A stretch of DNA of 64,000 nucleotides from Jeotgalibacillus alimentarius. Its GTDB lineage: Bacteria; Bacillota; Bacilli; Bacillales; Jeotgalibacillaceae. Position numbers and translations under genes: made by a program. Location of the stretch: contig NZ_JXRQ01000017.1 in NCBI RefSeq assembly GCF_000829445.1, positions 1 through 64,000 of the forward strand, given 5' to 3'. A model generated the notes under the pieces. The model did not search any database. It saw nothing but the letters and a program-made list of their open reading frames with translations, and was not told the DNA's origin. This document shows, piece after piece, positions 8,139-15,385 of the stretch (positions within the stretch are counted from its first letter, which is position 1; every line of letters starts with the position of its first letter).

Positions 8139-8310
8139 CGCGTCTTATGCCTGTCAGAGCTGACCGAGCGCCCTCCACTTTTCATGAGATCCAGTTCCGG
8201 TGCCCAGCCCCTCGAGTCATAAGCTACGCTGAGAAAATGGGAAAGGTCACCCATTTTTCTCAGCGCATCTTATGCTTGTCGGGGCTAAACGGGGCACCTC
8301 CACTTTTCAT
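8139..8310 (-). repeat. Interspersed repeat R2, one partial and one full copy
   Basis: The sequence CTTATGCYTGTCRGRGCT...CCTCCACTTTTCAT occurs at 8142-8184 and again at 8268-8310. The second is the right end of a full element starting near 8188 (CCAGTTCCGGTGCCCAGCCC). The centre is a strong hairpin, CGCTGAGAAAATGGG against CCCATTTTTCTCAGCG (8227-8265). On the other strand it begins GAAAAGTGGAGGTG, close to the copy at 60110-60254. Similar intergenic sequences are common in Bacillaceae; no protein is encoded. Confidence 0.7.
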
Positions 8311-8367
8311 CATTTGACTGAATTTTCTAATAATGATACACTATAAAAAAATCGGAGGGGATTTTTT

Positions 8368-8538
8368 ATGCCAGGCAGAGAGTATTTTAAGGAGCTTGAG
8401 CCGGTGAATGGGAGTATGGCTAGTAATATGGAAGAGCTGGTGATGCTCGGTAAGCAGATGGAGAAGATAAGGTCAGGCGGAGAGTTAAAGTCCAGTAAGA
8501 AATTGTCCGATCCAATTCAATATGAAGAAAAGTCATGA
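8368..8538 (+). CDS. Small charged protein, paralogue B (56 aa)
   Basis: 56 residues. GGAGGGG lies seven bases before the ATG at 8368. Shares the core N-x-S-M-A-x-x-M/L-E-E, L-G-K-Q-M-E-K-I-R and the ending P-x-Q-Y-E-E with the 55-aa protein at 7685. Gln/Met/Glu/Lys-rich and soluble, with a likely central amphipathic helix. A terminator follows directly. It has its own ribosome site and is separated from paralogue A by about 500 bases of repeats. Function unknown. Confidence 0.75.
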   Translation: MPGREYFKELEPVNGSMASNMEELVMLGKQMEKIRSGGELKSSKKLSDPIQYEEKS

Positions 8539-8572
8539 AATAACCAGTCTGAAAAACTGGTTATTTTTTTTG
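8539..8572 (+). terminator. Terminator after paralogue B
   Basis: Stem AATAACCAGT/ACTGGTTATT with a 7-base loop and eight T. Confidence 0.92.
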
Positions 8573-8667
8573 AAACTTTTTAAATAGGGAATACGTATAA
8601 GAGGTATCAATTGAAATTAAGCACTGTGCCTTTTAATATCGTACTTACAGAAAGGACTTGATGATGA

Positions 8668-8973
8668 ATGAAGATTTCTACAATTATGAAGTGGGTGACG
8701 GGCAGTCTTGAGGCTGTGCTGGCCATTCCGATTCTCGGTGGTACACTAATTATCTCCACGGGCTGGTCGATACTGTGGATTATGCTGGCTCTGCATATTG
8801 TTGCTTTAATATTCGCTGCACGTGAATTCACATCGAAAACAGGAAGTATTTTCGGTATCTTTACATCTGTATTCGGATTCGTACCGCTGCTTGGATTTAT
8901 CATGCACGTCATCACAGCAATCATCCTGCTGCTTGATGCCTCACGTTCAACAGCAAAAGAGAAAAGTTTCTAA
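8668..8973 (+). CDS. Small multi-pass membrane protein (101 aa)
   Basis: 101 residues with three or four hydrophobic segments (about 15-31, 34-50, 60-75, 77-93) joined by short loops. No family recognised. The start is uncertain: AAAGGA lies 11 bases before the ATG at 8668, while two out-of-frame ATGs at 8661 and 8664 sit at a better distance but open only a 16- or 15-codon frame. An internal Met at residue 7 is another option. The overlapping minus-strand frame is a shadow. It stands alone between the paralogue B terminator and a repeat plus terminator at 9031-9197. Confidence 0.65.
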   Translation: MKISTIMKWVTGSLEAVLAIPILGGTLIISTGWSILWIMLALHIVALIFAAREFTSKTGSIFGIFTSVFGFVPLLGFIMHVITAIILLLDASRSTAKEKSF

Positions 8974-9030
8974 AAGTTACAAGTAAATAATAAATATACG
9001 AAGAAACGAATGTACGCTGATAGATATCAG

Positions 9031-9160
9031 AGGTGAACGTAGCGGAAGGCGGCGACTCCAGCAGGTTAAGACGGACAGCTGAGACCCCGCAGCGCGAAGC
9101 GTGAGGAGGCTTAGCGCCGTCCCTGCGGAAAGCGCCGCCTGCAGCGCAGTGAACCGGTTA
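9031..9160 (+). repeat. Interspersed repeat R1, copy a
   Basis: Begins GGTGAACGTAGCGGAAGGCGG, has the core GAGACCCCGCAG...GAGGAGGCT in the middle and ends CGCCTGCAGCGCAGTGAACC. Over the ends it is almost identical to copy b at 21531. GC-rich against the AT-rich gaps around it and able to form an extended hairpin. It sits between a gene and its terminator. Confidence 0.85.
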
Positions 9161-9162
9161 GT

Positions 9163-9197
9163 TACGCTGAGACAAGCTAATTGTCTCAGCGTTTTTC
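9163..9197 (+). terminator. Terminator downstream of repeat R1a
   Basis: Stem ACGCTGAGACAA/TTGTCTCAGCGT followed by five T. It probably ends the transcript of the gene at 8668. Confidence 0.9.
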
Positions 9198-9272
9198 TTT
9201 TCCCTGAAATCATAAGCAATAATTTAAGCCTGCCCTCATACAATAGAGAAAAGATGAAGGGTGAGGCGATAT

Positions 9273-10400
9273 ATGCAGGGTTCTACCGTATCAAAAGAAG
9301 ACTGGTCCCTGCATCAACAGGGCCAGGAAGACCAGAAGAGACACAACAGGAAAATCCAGCAGGCAGTAAAAGACAGACTACCCGAACTGATCACAGAAGA
9401 AAATGTCATTATGTCAGACGGCAAAAAAATGGTGAAGATTCCTGTGCGATCACTTGATGAATACAAAATCCGCTATGATCATTCAAAAAAGAAGCATATA
9501 GGTCAGGGTAACGGAGACAGTGGGGAAGGAGATGTTATTGCAAGGTCGCGTGACGGGGGAGGCAGACAGGCGGGCAGTGAACCGGGTGAAGATTATGTGG
9601 AGGCGGAGGTATCCATAGAAGAAATTGAGACCGCCCTGTTCAGTCAGCTCGATCTTCCTGATTTTAAGCAGAAAGAAGAAGTAGAGGCTTCAAAAGAAGG
9701 GATACAGTTCACTGATATCAGAACAAAAGGACTGACTGGCAATATTGATAAAAAGAAAACCATGATGACAGCATTCAAACGTAATGCGATGAATGGGGAA
9801 GCGGGATTTCATCCGATTCTACCTGAAGATATCCGTTATAAAACATGGACGGAATCAAAAGAAAAAGAGTCAAAGGCAGCCGTTATTGCGATGATGGATA
9901 CGAGCGGGTCAATGGGTATGTTTGAAAAGTATATTGCGAGGAGCTTTTTCTTCTGGCTTGTGAAGTTTTTGAACCTTCATTACGCACATGTTGAAATCAG
10001 ATTTATTTCACACCATACAGAAGCTAAAGAAGTCGAAGAGGAAACGTTTTTTACAAAAGGGGAAAGCGGTGGAACGATTTGTTCGTCAGCTTATAGAAAA
10101 GCGCTTGATATTGTGGGGAGTGATTATCCGCAGGAAAGGTATAATGTCTATGCCTTTCACATTTCAGATGGCGATAACCTGACTTCAGATAATGAAAAGT
10201 GTCTGCCGCTGATTCAGAAACTTGCTGAACATTGCAATATGGTCGGGTATGGGGAAGTAAGCCAGTACCATCGCCAGTCTTCTCTCATGTCTGTTTTTGC
10301 AAAAGCCGAAGAAGAAGAGATCAGAACGTTTATCATGAGAAGGAAAACAGAGGTGCTTGATGCGTTAAAATATTTTCTCAGCAAAAAATCCCACGTCTGA
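9273..10400 (+). CDS. yhbH: YhbH/YeaH-family sporulation protein (VWA-like)
   Basis: 375 residues. Family DUF444; in B. subtilis a SigmaE-controlled gene needed for efficient sporulation, and in E. coli (YeaH) encoded next to the PrkA homologue YeaG. Seen: the N-terminal W-S-L-H motif, a low-complexity Gly/Asp/Arg linker (about 76-108), and a von Willebrand A-like part with D-T-S-G-S-M at about 209-214, the metal-ion site. The ATG at 9273 is preferred because GGGTGAGG lies seven bases upstream and the N terminus matches the family; a GTG at 9261 is possible. About 1.6 kb separates it from prkA, more than in B. subtilis, filled by the paralogue pair, a membrane protein and repeats. Confidence 0.92.
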   Translation: MQGSTVSKEDWSLHQQGQEDQKRHNRKIQQAVKDRLPELITEENVIMSDGKKMVKIPVRSLDEYKIRYDHSKKKHIGQGNGDSGEGDVIARSRDGGGRQAGSEPGEDYVEAEVSIEEIETALFSQLDLPDFKQKEEVEASKEGIQFTDIRTKGLTGNIDKKKTMMTAFKRNAMNGEAGFHPILPEDIRYKTWTESKEKESKAAVIAMMDTSGSMGMFEKYIARSFFFWLVKFLNLHYAHVEIRFISHHTEAKEVEEETFFTKGESGGTICSSAYRKALDIVGSDYPQERYNVYAFHISDGDNLTSDNEKCLPLIQKLAEHCNMVGYGEVSQYHRQSSLMSVFAKAEEEEIRTFIMRRKTEVLDALKYFLSKKSHV

Positions 10401-10420
10401 GGACGCGGGATTTTATTTTT
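10383..10420 (+). terminator. Terminator after yhbH
   Basis: Stem AAATCCCACGTC/GACGCGGGATTT with one mismatch, overlapping the stop codon and followed by a T-rich tract. Confidence 0.85.
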
Positions 10421-10427
10421 TCGTTTT

Positions 10428-10492
10428 GTTAAAGCCCAATGTTGTTTTAGCACAGCTGTTGATTGAAGCGGAAATCAACAGCCAACTTTAAA
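10428..10492. repeat. Interspersed repeat R3, short copy a
   Basis: 65 bp bounded by GTTAAAG and CTTTAA. The centre is a hairpin, AGCTGTTGATT against AATCAACAGC, with loop GAAGCGG. Closely matched by the copy at 46521-46585 and by the arms of the composite at 11918-12107. Located between convergent yhbH and the purine permease gene. Confidence 0.8.
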
Positions 10493-10500
10493 AGAGCTAT

Positions 10501-11808
10501 TTAATGTGGAAGGAAAACCAGCTGATAAGCGAACAGCACTGCAAATAAATAGACAAGAAAGTGAACTTCTTTCCATTTTCCCTTAACAATTTTTAAAATT
10601 GGATAAGAAATAAATCCAAGGGCGATGCCTGTTGCAATACTTGATGTCAGCGGCATACTCAGGATAATCAGAAACGCAGGAAACGCTTCATCAATCTCAC
10701 CCCATTTAATATGGGAGATGCTGCTCATCATCAGGCTGCCGACGATAATCAGTGCAGGAGCAGTAATAGCTGAAACGCCTGATACAGCACTGACGAGAGG
10801 TCCGAAAAAGGCTGCTGCAATGAATAGTACTGAGACCGTTACAGTAGTTAATCCTGTTCGTCCGCCTGCTGCGACACCTGATGATGATTCGATATAAGCG
10901 GAAGTCGGGCTTGTACCAACCATTGCCCCTGCAGTAGCAGCGATCGAATCAGCTAACAGTGCCTGACGTGCGCGCGGCATGGTTTTACCCTTCATCAGAC
11001 CGGCCTGCTGTGCAACACCAATCATCGTGCCGGTTGTATCAAATATGGTTACTAACAGGAATGAAAAGACAACGGCGAATAAACCATATTCAATGACATC
11101 ACCAAATGCTGCAATCGGGTTGGAAATAATAATTCCTTCCGGCAGACTTGGCAGTGCGACTACCCCGTTGAACTCGAGCTGCCCTGTAAAATAGGCAATG
11201 GCCCCTGTCACAATCATACCAATGAATAGCGCACCGTTAACATTTAAAGCCATTAAAATCAGTGTGACTGCAAGACCTGTAAATGCCAGAATAACAGACG
11301 AAGAATGAAGGTCACCAAGTGCGACAAGGTTGTCCAGGTGCGCAACGATAATACCTGTCATTCTCATTCCGATAAAAGCAATGAATAGACCGATTCCGGC
11401 TGTAATTCCGTGCTTCAGGTTATCAGGAATCGCTTCTATGAGCTTTTTTCTGAAAGAAGTCAGGGAAAGAATCGTAAAGATCACTCCGGCGACAAATACG
11501 GCTGCAAAAGCAACTTCATACGTAATATTTGTGTTAGTGCCGACAACTGAAAAGGCAAAGTATGCATTGAGCCCCATACCTGGTGCAATGGCAATTGGAT
11601 AATTTGCCATTAGAGCCATCCAGAGAGTTCCGATCACTGTGGCAATAATTGTTGCAAGAAATACCTGGTCAAAAGGCACGCCTGCACTTGAGAGGATAAT
11701 CGGATTCACAACAACGATATAAACCATTGTCATAAATGTGGTAAAGCCTGCTAAAAGCTCAGTTTTAACAGTCGTATTATTTTCTTTTAAATGAAAGCGA
11801 AACATCAT
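10501..11808 (-). CDS. Guanine/hypoxanthine-type permease (NCS2 family)
   Basis: 435 residues with about 12-14 predicted membrane helices. It belongs to the AzgA-like branch of nucleobase:cation symporters (PbuG/PbuO type). Seen: the N-terminal E-L-L-A-G-F-T-T-F-M-T-M-V-Y motif, G-M-G-L-N-A-Y-F, a T-G-T substrate-site motif in F-D-T-T-G-T-M-I-G, and G-T-S-P-T-S-A-Y-I-E-S-S-S-G. The start at 11808 has AAAGGA five bases upstream; ATG at 11805 is equally likely. A PurR-type operator lies upstream. No guanine riboswitch is visible, although B. subtilis pbuG has one. Substrate among purines cannot be settled from sequence. Confidence 0.88.
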   Translation of the reverse strand: MMFRFHLKENNTTVKTELLAGFTTFMTMVYIVVVNPIILSSAGVPFDQVFLATIIATVIGTLWMALMANYPIAIAPGMGLNAYFAFSVVGTNTNITYEVAFAAVFVAGVIFTILSLTSFRKKLIEAIPDNLKHGITAGIGLFIAFIGMRMTGIIVAHLDNLVALGDLHSSSVILAFTGLAVTLILMALNVNGALFIGMIVTGAIAYFTGQLEFNGVVALPSLPEGIIISNPIAAFGDVIEYGLFAVVFSFLLVTIFDTTGTMIGVAQQAGLMKGKTMPRARQALLADSIAATAGAMVGTSPTSAYIESSSGVAAGGRTGLTTVTVSVLFIAAAFFGPLVSAVSGVSAITAPALIIVGSLMMSSISHIKWGEIDEAFPAFLIILSMPLTSSIATGIALGFISYPILKIVKGKWKEVHFLVYLFAVLFAYQLVFLPH

Positions 11809-11824
11809 ATCAGTCCTTTGTTAA

Positions 11825-11900
11825 AATACGAACGTTTAAAAGCACAAGTTATATAATATTCGTTTATAGCATAAGATTCAACCCTTTTTGATCAAAATTT
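11825..11900 (-). promoter_or_regulatory. Promoter with paired PurR boxes for the purine permease
   Basis: Reading toward the gene: TTGATC, 16 bases, TATGCT as a possible SigmaA promoter, then CGAA (11859-11862 on the complement) and TTCG (11829-11832) facing each other with 26 bases between. The two boxes, ATAAACGAATATT and the reverse of AAATACGAACGTT, each fit the PurBox consensus at 11 of 13 positions. Predicted repression by PurR when purines are plentiful. Confidence 0.5.
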
Positions 11901-11917
11901 TTTATATTCTTGACTCT

Positions 11918-12107
11918 GTTAAAGATGGCTGTTGATTTCCGCTGCAGGGGGAACGCTTTCCGCATGAGCCGTCATTTTGGCTCCGGTTCAATCGAGCCTC
12001 CTCGACGCTGCGGGTCTGCGGGGTCTCACCTGTCACGCTTCTCCTGCTGGAGTCGTCCCCCTTCCACTGCAATCACCAGCTGTGCTAAAACAACATTGGT
12101 CTTTAAC
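11918..12107. repeat. Composite repeat: R1 (copy c) nested inside R3
   Basis: Outer ends are GTTAAAG and CTTTAAC, perfect inverted repeats. Next inward come the two halves of R3 (GGCTGTTGATTTCCGCTGC and CACCAGCTGTGCTAAAACAAC). Between them, at about 11939-12069, sits an R1 element in reverse orientation (GAGCCTCCTCG...GCGGGGTCTC). The short R3 copies have only a 7-base loop at this point. Fills the gap between the permease and rocB. Confidence 0.75.
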
Positions 12108-12218
12108 GTACCTATATTCTTAATAAATTTTATTTAAGCTGATGATTTCACACAAACCTGCTTTCATTCGGTTCGTCCTTCGATTAAGATGAATGAAAAG
12201 AGAGCAGGGGGTAATAGG

Positions 12219-13859
12219 ATGTTTCGCGAACTACAACATTTATCTGCACCGGAGCAGGCTGAATTCATCACAAGAAAGCTGATTGCAATGAAGAGTTATA
12301 CGGGGTCACAGGGTGAAGTACATAAAGTAGAACAGATTTTTGAATGGATCTCTTCATTTCCTTATTTTCAGGAAAATCCTGAACATGTGTGGATACAGGA
12401 GATAAAAGATGACCCATTTGGCAGAAAGAATGTCTGGGCGATGCTGCCTGGAGAGTCTGATAAAACTGTGCTGTTCCACAGTCATATTGATACTGTCGGC
12501 ACAGAAGATTTCGGATCACTTCAGCAGATGGCTCATGACCCGGACAGTCTTGAAGCATTCTTTAAGGGATTTCCGGGAGATTACCGCGTAAGGCAGGAGG
12601 CTGGTTCCGGACAATGGTTGTTTGGCAGGGGATCACTTGATATGCAAAGCGGGGCAGCGATTCATCTGGTGAACCTTCTGCAGTTATCTGAAGAAAAAAG
12701 AGATGGCCATATGCTGTTTTTATTTAATCCGGATGAAGAAAGTGAACACGCAGGGATGCTTGGGGCACTCCATGAACTCGCCCGTCTGAAAAAGGAGATG
12801 AAACTCGATTATGTGGCAGCGATCAATAATGACTTTATCGCACCAATGTATGACGGTGACCGCACGAAATACATTTATACAGGTGCAGCGGGGAAGGTCC
12901 TTCCATGCTTTTATATATACGGCAGAGAAGCGCACGTTGGAGATGTGCTGACTTCAATTGACCCGACGCGTATTGGGGCTGAGCTAAACCGCAGAATCAA
13001 TCAGAATATTGACCTTGCTGAAGATCTGGAAGGGGAATACGTGCTTCCACCGGCCTGTCTTCATTTTAAAGACGATAAAAAAGATTATAATGTACAGACT
13101 GCAATCAGTGCTCACCTGTACTTCAACTATTTCGTATTTGAACAGACGGCACAGGACGTACTTGAGAAACTGCGTAAAATTTCAATTGAAGCAGTATATG
13201 AGATCAGCAGAGAGAGTACGAAAAAATACAGAGACTTCCGAATCAAGCACGGATTTCCGCCGAGTGACTGGAATTTTCAAATGGATGTCTGTACATTCAG
13301 CGAGCTGGAATCGTCGTTGAGAGCGCAGGGAATCGATGTGGAAAGTAAGTTAAATGAGGTTGTGAAAAAATATAAGGGGAAGGACAAACGGGAAGCAGCT
13401 TTTGCGCTGGCTGAAGCGCTTCAACAGCTTGACCCTGAGAAAACACCGCGCGTACTCTTGTTTTTCGCACCGCCATTTCTTCCACATAATTATCTGAGCG
13501 ATAAAAATGAGCATGGTGCGGACATTATGAAAAAACTTGAAAAACATTTGCAAATTACCTCAGAAAGAGAAGGAGAAGAATTTGTCACAAAGCGTTTCTT
13601 CCCGTATCTTGCAGATGGGAGCTTTCTCTCACTTCATGAGTCAGAAGAAGCGATTGAAATGTTAAAAAGAAATATTCCGCGCATGCAGGATCTCTACCCG
13701 GTTCCTGTACACCTGATCCGCGAGCTGAACATCCCATCAATCAATATCGGCGTCTACGGACGTGATGGACACAAGTGGACAGAGCGGGTCTATAAGCCAT
13801 ACACATTCGGCATCCTGCCGGGACTTATCAAAGACTTTGCAAAAGATCTTGTGAAATAA
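12219..13859 (+). CDS. rocB: RocB-like M20-family peptidase
   Basis: 546 residues, as for RocB of the arginine-utilisation pathway; the precise reaction is not known. It is an M20 (aminoacylase/carboxypeptidase-like) metallohydrolase. Metal-site motifs: H-S-H-I-D-T-V near residue 90, R-G-S-L-D-M-Q-S-G around 137, P-D-E-E-S-E-H around 172, and a distal histidine in G-H-K-W-T-E near 527. The insert between them is longer than in simple M20 peptidases. The start at 12219 has CAGGGGG about 8 bases before it; frame is open 30 bases upstream. No other roc genes are nearby. Confidence 0.85.
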   Translation: MFRELQHLSAPEQAEFITRKLIAMKSYTGSQGEVHKVEQIFEWISSFPYFQENPEHVWIQEIKDDPFGRKNVWAMLPGESDKTVLFHSHIDTVGTEDFGSLQQMAHDPDSLEAFFKGFPGDYRVRQEAGSGQWLFGRGSLDMQSGAAIHLVNLLQLSEEKRDGHMLFLFNPDEESEHAGMLGALHELARLKKEMKLDYVAAINNDFIAPMYDGDRTKYIYTGAAGKVLPCFYIYGREAHVGDVLTSIDPTRIGAELNRRINQNIDLAEDLEGEYVLPPACLHFKDDKKDYNVQTAISAHLYFNYFVFEQTAQDVLEKLRKISIEAVYEISRESTKKYRDFRIKHGFPPSDWNFQMDVCTFSELESSLRAQGIDVESKLNEVVKKYKGKDKREAAFALAEALQQLDPEKTPRVLLFFAPPFLPHNYLSDKNEHGADIMKKLEKHLQITSEREGEEFVTKRFFPYLADGSFLSLHESEEAIEMLKRNIPRMQDLYPVPVHLIRELNIPSINIGVYGRDGHKWTERVYKPYTFGILPGLIKDFAKDLVK

Positions 13860-13863
13860 ACAT

Positions 13864-13900
13864 CATAAAAAGCTGAGACAATTTGTCTCAGCTTTTTATG
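13864..13900. terminator. Bidirectional terminator, rocB and the convergent nitroreductase gene
   Basis: Long palindrome CATAAAAAGCTGAGACAA/TTGTCTCAGCTTTTTATG. Confidence 0.93.
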
Positions 13901-13901
13901 A

Positions 13902-14528
13902 TTATACATATTCTACCAGGTCATCAATGTTGATTCTGCCGGATTTGCGGGCTTCTTTGGCCGCTTTACCAACCGTAATCAGCATAACAGGCACATAGCG
14001 GTCTGAGATCTCGAATTCTTCAACCAGACCTGCATCGCTGAATCCACCGATCGGGCACGTATCCCAACCCTTCGCTTTTGCAGCAATCATGAATTGCATT
14101 GCAGCAAGTGAAGCATTCGAGAACGCTGCATCGCGTGCAAACTGTTCATTTTCATAAGCGCCTTGAATCTGTCCGTTCAATGCCTGTTTAATTTCCTCAG
14201 ACATTGATCCTTCTTCAACTGCAGGATCGAAAACAGTATCTACATTTTCATTCGCACGCAGATCGCCAAGCACAGCAATGACAGCTGAAGCATCCGTGAT
14301 CTGCTGCTGGTTATAGGCGATTGGAAGCAGACGTTCCTGCGATTCAGGATTGTGGAAAGCGAGAAACTTCCAGTGCTGAAGGTTCCACGCTGATGGTGCC
14401 TGTCCCATCGTCTGAAGAAGCTCATTCAGCTCTTCACGGCTGATCTCAGCTTCCGGATCGTATTGTTTAGTTGCTCTTCTTTCAAAAAGTACATCAAGTA
14501 CGTTTTTCTCTAAAGTTGTTGCAGCCAT
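13902..14528 (-). CDS. Nitroreductase-family NAD(P)H oxidoreductase (YodC-like)
   Basis: 208 residues. FMN-dependent nitroreductase fold; YodC of B. subtilis is induced by quinones and thiol-reactive compounds. Seen: R-R-A-T-K-Q-Y-D FMN-binding motif at the N terminus, A-P-S-A-W-N-L-Q-H-W near residue 45, and G-W-D-T-C-P-I-G-G-F near 160. AAGGAGG lies 10 bases before the ATG. A good SigmaA promoter is present at 14591-14620. It is the first of three flavin-reductase genes in 2 kb, which suggests a local electrophile or quinone-detoxification set. Confidence 0.88.
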   Translation of the reverse strand: MAATTLEKNVLDVLFERRATKQYDPEAEISREELNELLQTMGQAPSAWNLQHWKFLAFHNPESQERLLPIAYNQQQITDASAVIAVLGDLRANENVDTVFDPAVEEGSMSEEIKQALNGQIQGAYENEQFARDAAFSNASLAAMQFMIAAKAKGWDTCPIGGFSDAGLVEEFEISDRYVPVMLITVGKAAKEARKSGRINIDDLVEYV

Positions 14529-14590
14529 AGTGGGTCTTCCTCCTTAAAAATGTATCAGATTATATCAGTTACTTTAAGTTATCAGCGCCC

Positions 14591-14620
14591 ACTATAGTAT
14601 ACAAAAATGGTGATTGTCAA
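14591..14620 (-). promoter_or_regulatory. SigmaA promoter of the nitroreductase gene
   Basis: On the complement: consensus TTGACA (14615-14620), 18 bases, TATAGT (14591-14596). The -10 lies in a palindromic ACTATAGT, which could serve as half of an operator for a DUF24/MarR-type repressor. Confidence 0.6.
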
Positions 14621-14673
14621 GAAATAAGGTGCAGCTATTAAGCTGACTTTATCTCAGATATCCATCTGGTGAA

Positions 14674-15204
14674 CTAGTCGAAAAACTGTTCCAACTGATG
14701 AAGTCTATTACTCTTTGATGCATCACCGGGTTTTCTTGCTTCACCGATAAAGTATTTTTTGAAGTCCATTCCTGTAAATTCAAAAATATGCTTAAACTGC
14801 AGAATAAGCGGTAAGCCTTTTATATCAACCTGATCACCGCCGCAAGTGATCACATATGAAGGTGTGTTTTTCACCCGCTCTTTAAAGTCCAAATCAGGAT
14901 CCCTCATTGCCTGGGACCATCTGTCAATAAACGTTTTCATATAGCCACTCATGCCATACCAGTATAATGGTGTAGCAAAAAGGACAGCATCCGCAGATAG
15001 CATGGTTTCTATCACTTGCGTATGGTCATCATCTACAGGGCTGAAACCGGACTCATCGTGCCGCTGATCATGAATCTGCTGAATATCCAATTCTCTTAAC
15101 CGTATCCACTTTACTTCACCTTTATAAGAAGCAGCTGCTTTCTCTGCAAAATATTCTGAATTACTGTTTTCGCGTGAACTTCCGCTAATGATACACAATG
15201 TCAT
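14674..15204 (-). CDS. NADPH-dependent FMN reductase / flavodoxin-like oxidoreductase
   Basis: 176 residues of flavodoxin fold. Seen: the N-terminal phosphate loop I-S-G-S-S-R-E-N-S-N-S, A-T-P-L-Y-W-Y-G-M-S-G at about 81-91 for FMN contact, and T-C-G-G near 120. This is the family that includes NADPH-dependent quinone and FMN reductases with P-x-Y-x-x-x-x-x-G loops. AGGAGG is 10 bases upstream of ATG 15204. It is divergent from the WrbA-like gene, about 180 bp apart, and follows the nitroreductase gene on the same strand without being clearly co-transcribed. Confidence 0.82.
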   Translation of the reverse strand: MTLCIISGSSRENSNSEYFAEKAAASYKGEVKWIRLRELDIQQIHDQRHDESGFSPVDDDHTQVIETMLSADAVLFATPLYWYGMSGYMKTFIDRWSQAMRDPDLDFKERVKNTPSYVITCGGDQVDIKGLPLILQFKHIFEFTGMDFKKYFIGEARKPGDASKSNRLHQLEQFFD

Positions 15205-15385
15205 GTCACTAATTCCTCCTATTCAAACAAATTGTACCCTTTCAACATTCTATGTCAACAAACGGTTCATGATACTTTGAAACTGAGATTTTCGAAACTA
15301 TGTTTATTTTAAGTGAATTTAGGAAATAATATAAAGCGTGAAATCATTTTTAGAAAATTAAATTGATTCAAGGAGTGATTGTGAA

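Noticed and set aside
11809-11917. Guanine riboswitch before the purine permease
   Set aside because: The conserved purine-aptamer core segments could not be found on the minus strand.
11910-12137. Plus-strand frame of 75 codons
   Set aside because: Entirely inside the nested R1/R3 repeat.
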